This document shows positions 1 through 5,430 of a stretch of 5,511 bases of DNA, piece after piece; the stretch's first letter is position 1, and each line of letters begins with the position of its first letter. The DNA is taken from contig DYSM01000203.1 in assembly GCA_020718265.1 (NCBI GenBank), forward strand, positions 1 to 5,511, given 5' to 3'. The position numbers were made by a program, and so were the translations under genes. Origin of the DNA: Draconibacterium orientale. GTDB taxonomy: Bacteria; Bacteroidota; Bacteroidia; Bacteroidales; JAADGE01. The notes beneath the pieces are model-generated. The model did not search any database, was not told the DNA's origin, and saw only the letters and a list, made by a program, of their open reading frames with translations.

Positions 1-10
1 GCGATTTGAG

Positions 11-73
11 TCTAATGTCTAACATCTAAATTCTAAAATCTAACGAAGTATTGTTCTAAACGAATTTCTAAAA
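11..73. repeat. Degenerate 7-bp tandem repeat array, unit TCTAANN
   Basis: Five head-to-tail heptamers run from 11 to 45: TCTAATG, TCTAACA, TCTAAAT, TCTAAAA and TCTAACG. The first five bases are constant and the last two vary. Two more copies follow out of register at 55-61 (TCTAAAC) and 67-73 (TCTAAAA). The spacing of the first five is exact, so this is a true short tandem repeat rather than general AT-richness. It lies outside any gene and its function is unknown. A different heptamer array sits at the other end of the window (5425-5452). Confidence 0.7.
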
Positions 74-136
74 AACATTCGGAACGGAATTACACAATAT
101 CATACAGAAATTCAAAAACTTATGATGATAATGATG

Positions 137-202
137 GTTTGTTGAAACGGGAAATAACTTTCTACCAATTATTTACCGAAAGTTATTCTCGTTTCAACAA
201 AC
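137..202. repeat. Long near-perfect inverted repeat (26/25-nt arms, 15-nt loop)
   Basis: The left arm is 137-162 and the right arm is 178-202, with a 15-nt loop at 163-177. The arms begin and end with GTTTGTTGAAACG / CGTTTCAACAAAC. They pair along almost their whole length, apart from one small mismatch or bulge near the middle (GGGAAATAAC against GTTATTCTCG). No run of T follows the stem on either strand, so it is not a typical intrinsic terminator, although a stem this long could still stop or stabilise a transcript from the chemotaxis operon ending at 394. It could also be a small palindromic mobile element; no target-site duplication was seen at its edges. The right arm carries the stop codon of the methyltransferase fragment. 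Confidence 0.75.
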
Positions 203-352
203 TAAATATTTGTAATTCAGCCGGTAAAAAAGTTGCATTAGCGACTTGAATTCAGCTATTAAATCAATCGAATTATCTGCAATCTGATTTTCTAATACTT
301 CGATTGCATCGCCCCAAAATATTTTATGATTTCCGTTTTCAAATTTGTCCAT
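194..352 (-). pseudogene. 5' fragment of a site-specific DNA methyltransferase (N4/N6 type), truncated before the catalytic motif
   Basis: Reading from the ATG at 350-352, the first 32 residues resemble the N-terminus of DNA N6-adenine/N4-cytosine methyltransferases. A short lead is followed by HKIFWGDAIEVL, then an acidic stretch and NSIDLI. In intact family members this is followed at once by F-A-D-P-P-Y, the catalytic motif IV. Here the similarity stops at about position 257, and 20 unrelated codons lead to a TGA (194-196) inside the right arm of the inverted repeat. No DPPY or later motif is visible in the 250 nt beyond. The fragment therefore cannot encode an active enzyme. An ATG nine codons upstream (377-379) is in frame but adds no family-like sequence. 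It lies 41 nt after the stop of the GAF gene. The family assignment rests on recalled motif order, not on a search. Confidence 0.6.
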
Positions 353-393
353 TCGATAAACCAATATACGATTAATCACAGATTAAAAGGTAT

Positions 394-1137
394 TTATGCT
401 AAAAACCGATTAAACTCAGAAGCCAAATCGGCATTGATGCGTTCGTAAAGTTGTCGGATGTTTTGTGAGAATTCGCCAAACGATGCAAATTCAGCTATTG
501 CAACGGTTTTGCCTTCGTACACAAAGGGCATAATCAGCAAGTGTTTGGGCGAACTGCTGCCCAAGCCCGACAACACGGTGATGTAACCTTCGGGCACGTT
601 GGAAATGTATAGCAATTCTTTATTTTTGGCAACTTGTCCGGATATGCCTTCGCCATAAGAAAAAGACTTTACAACTTCGTTGGAATAATACGCATAGTTT
701 GCCGAAGGATGAAATTTATCATCGTCTTTGGACAGAGTGAAAATCATGCCTTGTACTATAGCGTATTTTTTTGAAAATGCAATCAGAATTTGTTCCGAAA
801 ATTTCTCTACGCTCGGTTTGTTTTTCAATTTAACAGTTAGAGAATCCACAAGTTCGTCTGAGATTGTAGAAACAGCAACCGTGTTGATATCCGGGTTCGT
901 TGCGAACGAAATAGGTTCCTGACTTTCTTTTCTATCTGTTTTTTGTATGTTATGCGATATGACTACCCAAAGCATCAGCACCAATAATAATACCGGAAAC
1001 ACAACGCCGGCAAGAAACGGCAAGGTGAGTTGCACATCGGCACGGTTTGTCTTCAAAAACAGCGCAACAGAAAAGCCAACGGATATAGCTGCTAAAACCA
1101 GTGCAATATATTTGTAAAACGTTTTATTGGGTTCCAT
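394..1137 (-). CDS. Two-pass membrane protein with C-terminal GAF domain
   Basis: This 247-residue protein has two predicted membrane helices (about residues 10-28 and 38-61) joined by a short loop. A charged linker (62-92) follows, then a GAF-type sensor domain from about 95 to 245. The GAF core is visible as YGEGISGQVAKNKE (161-174), followed by LYISNVPEG and by the strand pair around LLIMPFVYEGKTVAIAEF. The two-helix anchor with a cytoplasmic domain recalls a receptor, but there is no coiled-coil methylation domain, HAMP, kinase or output domain. It is the last gene of the chemotaxis-like operon, starting 16 nt after the cheB stop. It may sense a small molecule or bind the neighbouring Che proteins; the ligand cannot be read from sequence. 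The ATG at 1135-1137 immediately precedes the hydrophobic segment and is a natural start. Confidence 0.85.
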   Translation of the reverse strand: MEPNKTFYKYIALVLAAISVGFSVALFLKTNRADVQLTLPFLAGVVFPVLLLVLMLWVVISHNIQKTDRKESQEPISFATNPDINTVAVSTISDELVDSLTVKLKNKPSVEKFSEQILIAFSKKYAIVQGMIFTLSKDDDKFHPSANYAYYSNEVVKSFSYGEGISGQVAKNKELLYISNVPEGYITVLSGLGSSSPKHLLIMPFVYEGKTVAIAEFASFGEFSQNIRQLYERINADLASEFNRFLA

Positions 1138-1153
1138 GAGTTGATGTTTTGTT

Positions 1154-1717
1154 TTAAATATTTTTCAGAAATTCAATAATTTCTAAATCCGACAGCACGA
1201 TGTTTGTTTTGGATGTTTCAAGTGCCGCCGCCGGCATGGTTCGCACTTGACATTCGTCGGGTTTTTGAACAATTGCTGTGCCGCCTTGTTTCTTAACTGC
1301 ATATAGTCCGTCGGCACCGTCGCGGTTTGCCCCCGACAGAATTATTCCTATGAGCTGCTCTTTAAATGCAAACGCCGCCGTGCGAAATGTAAGGTCGATG
1401 GACGGTCGTGAGTGGTTGATGGACTCCTCTGTCGATAATGCAAAGAAGTTGCCGGGTTCAATCAACATGTGATAATTTGCCGGGGCAAGATAAATTGTGC
1501 CGGGCAAAATAGGGTCTTTATCAGCCGGTTCCGAAACATGCAAAGATGATTTGAGCGATAAGGCTTCCACAAAACCGCGTCGAACGTATTTTAAGCGGTG
1601 TAATGCCAAAAACAGGGTGTGCGGATAGTTGTTCGGTAAAGCTTCCAAAATTCGAGTAATCGTTTGGAAACTTCCGGCAGAACCGCCAATGACAATATAC
1701 TTTTGTTCTTTTGACAT
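1154..1717 (-). CDS. cheB: CheB-type protein-glutamate methylesterase, catalytic domain only
   Basis: The 187-residue product is the CheB methylesterase domain, which removes methyl groups from (or deamidates) receptor glutamate/glutamine side chains. The expected triad is present: Ser13 in IGGSAGS, His40 in LALHRLKY, and Asp133 in LSGANRDGADG. The family block YLAPANYHMLIE lies between them, and the C-terminal part (QKPDECQVRTMPAAAL) is also typical. The usual N-terminal receiver domain is absent, so its activity is unlikely to be set by phosphorylation in cis. I chose the ATG at 1715-1717, which gives a standard N-terminus (MSKEQKYIVIGGS) and a gap of 4 nt after the preceding gene. A start 12 codons earlier (1753) would overlap that gene by 32 nt and adds only a lysine-rich tail. 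It sits between the second cheR-like gene and the GAF gene in one operon. Confidence 0.92.
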   Translation of the reverse strand: MSKEQKYIVIGGSAGSFQTITRILEALPNNYPHTLFLALHRLKYVRRGFVEALSLKSSLHVSEPADKDPILPGTIYLAPANYHMLIEPGNFFALSTEESINHSRPSIDLTFRTAAFAFKEQLIGIILSGANRDGADGLYAVKKQGGTAIVQKPDECQVRTMPAAALETSKTNIVLSDLEIIEFLKNI

Positions 1718-1721
1718 TTGA

Positions 1722-2546
1722 TTAGAAACTATTTTTTTTGAAAATACGTTCACCTTTCACAACTTCTTTGAAACGACGTTTGAACAGTTCGCCGGTATTT
1801 TCGCCTATTCCGAGCATCAAATGACCGCCTTTTACAAGCGAGTAGTGCAATACGTGCATGGCTTCACGGTGTAGTTTATCATTGTAGTTCAATAACTTAT
1901 TACGAAAAAGAATGAGGTCAAACACATTAAGATAATCTGTTTTTACAAACGGCGATACAACGAATCGTGTCTGCGCAGGAAGTCGTAACTTAGGCGTGAA
2001 ATAATCTTGTTTGACGTTAAAAAAGTCGTCGAACGTTTTATCTGTATCCAAAAGTTCAATATTTTTTTTGGTCTGGTCAGACTTGCGAATATTAAAATTT
2101 GCCTGCCGAATGACTAATTCGTTTTTCGGTGTAAGTATCGATACTGTGAGTTCAACATTATCAAGTAGTTCGGCTTCATTTAGCCAAATGATTAGCGTGT
2201 AAAGTTCTTCGCCGCTCACGCACGACGGCACGAACACCTGAATCGGCTTCTTGGTCGGCAACTTGGATAATACGTGTTTGCGCAGTGCAGACCACATTTC
2301 GGGGTCGCGAAAAAGTTCGGTGCCCGAAATTTGCAAATCTGAAACAAAACTTTCCTGAAATGTTTTATTTCCGCTCATGAAGGACAACAATTCTTCGCCT
2401 GCCTCAAAATTATAGGATTTCATCACACGCTCAATTCTAAATTTAAGTGTACTGACGGCATACTCACGAAAGTCGTAGCCTGTTTCTACAAACAAGTGCT
2501 GCAAAATGCGTCTGAAATCGGTTATGGAAAGGCAAATTCCTGTCAA
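1722..2546 (-). CDS. Degenerate CheR-like protein, probable non-catalytic methyltransferase homologue
   Basis: This 274-residue protein has the CheR layout: an N-terminal helical domain (about 8-60, with YDFREYAVSTLKFRIERVM), the SGTELFRDPEMW segment (74-85), then a Rossmann-like region. Key cofactor-binding motifs are altered. The glycine-rich loop, normally [GA]CSTGEE, reads PSCVSGEELY (107-116). The acidic residue of the ATDxN motif is gone (ILTPKNELVI, 137-146). The HNL motif before the last strand is replaced (SPFVKTD). The CRNVLIYF signature reads FRNKLLNY (214-221). By contrast, the gene just upstream keeps most of these. I infer a pseudoenzyme that may regulate or scaffold the active CheR. 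It starts with TTG at 2544-2546, 3 nt after the upstream TAA; no ATG or GTG is available before the conserved helical domain. The reading frame is intact, so this is not a decaying pseudogene. Confidence 0.85.
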   Translation of the reverse strand: MTGICLSITDFRRILQHLFVETGYDFREYAVSTLKFRIERVMKSYNFEAGEELLSFMSGNKTFQESFVSDLQISGTELFRDPEMWSALRKHVLSKLPTKKPIQVFVPSCVSGEELYTLIIWLNEAELLDNVELTVSILTPKNELVIRQANFNIRKSDQTKKNIELLDTDKTFDDFFNVKQDYFTPKLRLPAQTRFVVSPFVKTDYLNVFDLILFRNKLLNYNDKLHREAMHVLHYSLVKGGHLMLGIGENTGELFKRRFKEVVKGERIFKKNSF

Positions 2547-2549
2547 AAT

Positions 2550-3389
2550 TTATTTTTTTATGTAGTAATGACCATGTTTAATAAAATTGAACGCTTCGGT
2601 ACCAAGAATGGTTTCATGTGCACCCAAAATGAGAAATCCTTTGCGTAACAAATTATCGGAGAATACTTGGAACAACTTGTTTTGCAAACGGTTATTGAAA
2701 TAAATCAAAACGTTTCGGCATAAGATTAGGTCGAATTTTATTTTGAAAATATTTTCTTCGTTTACTAAATTATGTTTGCTGAACTCAATATTTTGTTTCA
2801 AAAACGGTTTCACACTTATTGTATCCCGAATTTCGTCCACAGAAAAATAGTTTGTAAACGGTATATCGTTAAATTCCTCGTAGTTAAGCGGATTTATCTG
2901 TACAACTTGTTTATAGTTATCCAGATATTCAAGATTGAATCGATACGGATATACGCCTTGTTTGGCGCGCTCTATCATGTCGGTATTTACGTCTGTTGCG
3001 AACTGATGTGCACGGTCGGCTAATCCTGCTTCGTGCAATAATACTTTCATCGAGTACACTTCTTGCCCCGACGAGCAGCCGACATGCCAAATATTTATGC
3101 TCTCTTTTTCCTGAAGTTTTTTCAATATCCGATGCTTGACGGTTTGCCAAACTTTGGGGTCGCGGAAAAGTTCAGTGGTATTGACCGTTATGTCCCGAAC
3201 GACTTGCTCAAGGAACACGCGGTCGGTTTTGAGTTTGATTTTTAATTCTTCAAACGTTAAATGATAATCCGATAATATTTTTTCAATACGACGCAGCAAC
3301 GACTTGTCCGAATAGTCAGAAAAGTCATAATCCGAAACCATTCTGAATGTTTCGTTTATTTCGTTTATATGTAGCTCGCCGAGTATCAA
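2550..3389 (-). CDS. cheR: CheR-type protein-glutamate O-methyltransferase
   Basis: CheR transfers a methyl group from S-adenosylmethionine to glutamates on chemoreceptor cytoplasmic helices. From the start used here (279 residues) the visible motifs are: the N-terminal helical domain with YDFSDYSDKSLLRRIEKIL (about 21-39), NTTELFRD (70-77), the cofactor loop GCSSGQEVYS (104-113), ATDVNTDMIERA (131-142), HNL (206-208) and FDLILCRNVLIYF (219-231). All are near-canonical except that the first Glu of the usual GEE is Gln. The start is uncertain. The longest frame begins with TTG at 3411-3413, but that codon lies inside a predicted promoter -7 box, so a transcript from there could not use it. I prefer the TTG at 3387-3389; the first ATG (3339-3341) would cut into the first helix. 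It heads the cheR/cheR-like/cheB/GAF operon, 3 nt before the next gene. Confidence 0.9.
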   Translation of the reverse strand: MILGELHINEINETFRMVSDYDFSDYSDKSLLRRIEKILSDYHLTFEELKIKLKTDRVFLEQVVRDITVNTTELFRDPKVWQTVKHRILKKLQEKESINIWHVGCSSGQEVYSMKVLLHEAGLADRAHQFATDVNTDMIERAKQGVYPYRFNLEYLDNYKQVVQINPLNYEEFNDIPFTNYFSVDEIRDTISVKPFLKQNIEFSKHNLVNEENIFKIKFDLILCRNVLIYFNNRLQNKLFQVFSDNLLRKGFLILGAHETILGTEAFNFIKHGHYYIKK

Positions 3390-3410
3390 ACGTTTCGGTA
3401 AAATAAGTTC

Positions 3411-3442
3411 CAAAGATAATAAAATACTCCGGAATATTCAAA
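3411..3442 (-). promoter_or_regulatory. Predicted Bacteroidota promoter for the cheR operon
   Basis: On the minus strand TTTG (3442-3439) is followed after exactly 20 nt by TATCTTTG (3418-3411). This fits the Bacteroidota housekeeping consensus TTTG-N17-23-TAnnTTTG at every fixed position. Transcription would begin about 7 nt downstream, near 3404, leaving a short leader before the TTG at 3389. It lies between the LRR stop codon and the cheR coding region. The chemotaxis genes can therefore be expressed apart from the LRR gene. Confidence 0.6.
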
Positions 3443-3456
3443 ATCATTTTTATTTG

Positions 3457-4497
3457 CTAAAAAACTTGTATTTTTTCGGGCAGTTTGGGTAAATTAAAAA
3501 TTGTGTTTCCTTCCAAACCAAGTTGCGTGAGCGAATCCAATTTCAGAATATAAACCGGCAATTGGTCAATCTTGTTATTACTGATATTGAGATAGATAAG
3601 CGAATTGAATTTTGAAAAACCCGAAGGTAAAAATGTCAGAGCATTTTCGGACAGGTCAATAATTTCGGGTGATTTTAGGTTGCCGAACGTTTCGGGAAGT
3701 TGGGACAGAAGATTTGATGAAAGAAAAATTTTTTGTAAATTTGTCAGATTTCCGATTTCATCGGGCACGCGTCCGATTTTATTTTCGGATAAACTCAAAA
3801 TTTTAAGTCTGCTGAGCAAAAACACGCCGGGCGGTATTTTTTCAAGTGCATTATTGTCCAAATATAATTCCGTAAGGTTTACAGGCGACTTGGAATTTAC
3901 GGGCAAATCCTTTAACTTATTGGAAGCTACATTCAAAAACTCCAAATTTGTGAGCGCGATAAATTGCGGCGAGAGTGCTTTTATCTGATTATGAGACAAA
4001 TCCAAACGCTGAAGTTTCGTGAGGGTGTAAAACTCTTCGGGCAAATTGGTCAGAGAATTGTCGGCTGCATTGAATTGTTCTAAGTTTTGCAAGTAAGAAA
4101 TTCCTTTTGGCAACGTTTTCAATTGGTTTCCGGAAACAGAAAGAATTTTCAAATTTTGCCAAGTCTCCGGAATGGTCGGTAGTTCGGTAAGTCTGTTATT
4201 ATCAAGCCGTAAGACTTCGAGCTTTTGCAATTTTTGAATCGATTTCGGTAAACGTTCAATCATGCAATCGGAAATGAACAAGTAGCGTAATTCCGTCAAA
4301 GAATCAATACTTTCGGGCAAATCGCCGTAAGATGTCAGTTCGAGCGCGTAAGCTGCACTTTTGTTAAGCAAAGCGCGTTCCATATCACTGTAAATCAAGA
4401 CTGTATCCGGCACAACACGACTCGTTTGTGCGAAAATATCAAATGTATCGCACAAAATCAGTATAACGAACAGAAAAAGAATGTATTTAAGGTTCAT
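3457..4497 (-). CDS. Secreted or periplasmic leucine-rich-repeat protein
   Basis: The 346-residue product starts with a signal peptide: MNLK, a hydrophobic core (5-15), then a likely signal peptidase I site after FDIFA (residue 23). A Cys at 16 is not in a good lipobox. After a linker come one partial and twelve regular 23-residue leucine-rich repeats (about 49-346) of the type LxxLxLxxNxLxxLPxxIxxL, for example LEVLRLDNNRLTELP and LIYLNISNNKIDQLP. The protein ends in the last repeat with no cap, anchor or sorting domain. Such solenoids usually bind proteins or glycans; no enzyme domain is present. I chose the ATG at 4495-4497 because it opens a textbook signal peptide. The longer frame from 4569 would begin inside a predicted promoter -7 box. 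It lies upstream of, and in the same direction as, the cheR operon (stop 3457), so read-through co-expression is possible. Confidence 0.88.
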   Translation of the reverse strand: MNLKYILFLFVILILCDTFDIFAQTSRVVPDTVLIYSDMERALLNKSAAYALELTSYGDLPESIDSLTELRYLFISDCMIERLPKSIQKLQKLEVLRLDNNRLTELPTIPETWQNLKILSVSGNQLKTLPKGISYLQNLEQFNAADNSLTNLPEEFYTLTKLQRLDLSHNQIKALSPQFIALTNLEFLNVASNKLKDLPVNSKSPVNLTELYLDNNALEKIPPGVFLLSRLKILSLSENKIGRVPDEIGNLTNLQKIFLSSNLLSQLPETFGNLKSPEIIDLSENALTFLPSGFSKFNSLIYLNISNNKIDQLPVYILKLDSLTQLGLEGNTIFNLPKLPEKIQVF

Positions 4498-4566
4498 CCG
4501 GATGTTAATATAATTGATATACCGAAAATTTGATAATGCTGTCAAAGTCTGAAAAGAGGTTGCTGC

Positions 4567-4598
4567 CAAAGGTAAAAAAAAATAGAATACGACAACAA
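4567..4598 (-). promoter_or_regulatory. Predicted Bacteroidota promoter for the LRR gene
   Basis: On the minus strand a perfect -7 box TACCTTTG (4574-4567) is preceded by TTGTTG (4598-4593). The spacing is 18 nt from the nearer TTG and 21 nt from the farther one, both within the known 17-23 range. Predicted transcription starts near 4560, giving a leader of about 60 nt before the ATG at 4497. The position rules out the earlier in-frame ATG at 4569 as a start used from this promoter. Confidence 0.55.
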
Positions 4599-4607
4599 GA
4601 AATCTGC

Positions 4608-4639
4608 AAAAAATAACGAAGGCATTACACCGGCTTCGT
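4608..4639 (-). terminator. Weak terminator-like hairpin, minus strand
   Basis: On the minus strand ACGAAG (4639-4634) and CTTCGT (4621-4616) form a 6-bp stem with a 12-nt loop, followed by TA and six T (4613-4608). The shape fits a weak intrinsic terminator that would stop antisense transcripts entering the LRR promoter from the right. The stem is short, and no minus-strand gene that would need it is visible to the right. Confidence 0.25.
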
Positions 4640-4750
4640 CGTTACATTGAGTGTTTCTGATGCTGAATTCAAGCCTCAATTGCAACTTTCGGTTTTGCCG
4701 ATTTAGAAAAAAACAAACATTAAGTAATCGCAGAATCTATTTTTTTTTCG

Positions 4751-4758
4751 TAAATTTG
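4751..4758 (+). promoter_or_regulatory. Predicted -7 promoter box for the toxin-antitoxin operon
   Basis: TAAATTTG matches the Bacteroidota -7 consensus TAnnTTTG exactly and lies 23 nt before the antitoxin ATG at 4782. No TTG or TTTG is found at the usual distance upstream, so the -33 half is missing or weak. That could suit a promoter that is weak or dependent on its own antitoxin. A run of ten T (4740-4748 region) lies directly upstream of the box. Confidence 0.4.
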
Positions 4759-4781
4759 CAGTAAATAATAAATCAGCAGAC

Positions 4782-5000
4782 ATGGAATACATAATTGTGC
4801 AACCGGTTTCAAAAATTCAGTCAGAAATTCTGATAGATTTCTTGAATAAGAACAAAATCGTATATGAAGATAAAGAAAGCACTTTGCAACCACCGGAAAA
4901 TCCGAATATCGGTTTGACCGAATTTGCCGGAGCATGGAAAGATGAAAAAATTACATTGGCATCAATACGAAAGAAAGCATGGCGAAAAATAAAATTATGA
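4782..5000 (+). CDS. Probable antitoxin partner of the VapC-type toxin
   Basis: This 72-residue protein immediately precedes and overlaps the PIN-domain toxin gene, the standard position of an antitoxin. The N-terminal half (MEYIIVQPVSKIQSEILIDFLNKN) predicts a beta strand followed by a helix. The C-terminal tail (TEFAGAWKDEKITLASIRKKAWRKIKL, split around the GAWKD turn) is basic and helical, as expected for a segment that blocks the toxin active site. This recalls small Bacteroidota antitoxins paired with PIN toxins (DUF2281/DUF2683-like), but I cannot assign the family firmly. The ATG at 4782 follows a predicted -7 box by 23 nt. Its stop TGA (4998-5000) overlaps an internal ATG of the toxin gene as ATGA, indicating translational coupling. 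Confidence 0.8.
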   Translation: MEYIIVQPVSKIQSEILIDFLNKNKIVYEDKESTLQPPENPNIGLTEFAGAWKDEKITLASIRKKAWRKIKL

Positions 5001-5392
5001 TTGACACGAACATTTTAATAATAATGTTCAAAGAAAAAAACAAGGGCAAAGCCAAAGAAATTATTGCGGAACTCAATAAGTACGATAACAATGATGTATT
5101 TGTTTCTGAGATTTCTCATCTGGAATTACTTATCGGTGCAACAAGTATTGAAAAACGTAAACAGCTTGAAACACAGCTAAAAGCTTATGGAAAAGCATGT
5201 TTAAATGCAGATATTACAGACAAAACATTCACGCTCGTTCGCAGATATGCTATAAACCGAGCAGGCAATATCGGGTTGGCAGATATGATTATTGCAGCCC
5301 ATGCTATACACGAAAATTTAACACTTTATACTCATAACAAAAAGGATTTTGAATTTATAAAAGAATTACAATTACATCCGCTTTCTAAATAA
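4979..5392 (+). CDS. vapC: VapC-type PIN-domain ribonuclease toxin
   Basis: This 137-residue single PIN domain is a metal-dependent RNase; VapC toxins block growth by cutting tRNA or rRNA when the antitoxin is lost. The four acidic metal ligands are in the expected places: Asp9 in MIDTNILI, Glu49 in ISHLELLIG, Asp102 in GLADMIIAA, and Asp123 in THNKKDFEFI. Length and order are normal and the frame is intact, so it is probably active. The start used is the ATG at 4979 (MAKNKIMIDTN), which overlaps the antitoxin by 22 nt. The ATG at 4997, six codons in, gives a 4-nt ATGA overlap and is an equally reasonable start that keeps Asp9. The specific RNA target cannot be read from sequence. Confidence 0.92.
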   Translation: MAKNKIMIDTNILIIMFKEKNKGKAKEIIAELNKYDNNDVFVSEISHLELLIGATSIEKRKQLETQLKAYGKACLNADITDKTFTLVRRYAINRAGNIGLADMIIAAHAIHENLTLYTHNKKDFEFIKELQLHPLSK

Positions 5393-5403
5393 TTTTTGCA
5401 CAT

Positions 5404-5430
5404 TTGAAAAACAAAGTATCCGTTTTTCAA
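5404..5430. repeat. 9-bp perfect inverted repeat after vapC
   Basis: TTGAAAAAC (5404-5412) and GTTTTTCAA (5422-5430) are exact reverse complements with a 9-nt loop. They start 12 nt after the vapC stop. The stem is mostly A-T and is not followed by a T run, so it would be a poor intrinsic terminator. It may still form a transcript-end hairpin. Its right arm runs into the heptamer array. Confidence 0.5.

Noticed and set aside
137..202. Retron or CRISPR-like interpretation of the palindrome
   Set aside because: There is no reverse transcriptase, no Cas gene and no regularly spaced repeat; only one copy of the palindrome exists in the window.
37..249. Plus-strand stretch free of stops across the palindrome and opposite the methyltransferase relic
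   Set aside because: It has no ATG start and no recognisable motif, and crosses the heptamer array and palindrome; openness over about 70 codons can arise by chance.
1722..2546. Second CheR as a decaying pseudogene
   Set aside because: The reading frame is full length with no stop or frameshift and is tightly packed between its neighbours, so an expressed divergent protein is more likely.
2772..3023. Plus-strand 83-residue frame inside cheR
   Set aside because: Antisense to conserved CheR sequence, with no promoter or recognisable domain; a shadow frame.
3605..3988. Plus-strand 127-residue open frame inside the LRR gene
   Set aside because: It lies antisense to regular LRR repeats, shows no family motif, and is explained by the complement of the repeated codons.
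4720..4935. Minus-strand 71-residue frame opposite the antitoxin
   Set aside because: It covers the predicted toxin-antitoxin promoter and antitoxin on the other strand and has no recognisable features.
5401..5430. Rho-independent terminator after vapC
   Set aside because: The 9-bp stem is nearly all A-T and lacks a following T run, so it is listed only as an inverted repeat.
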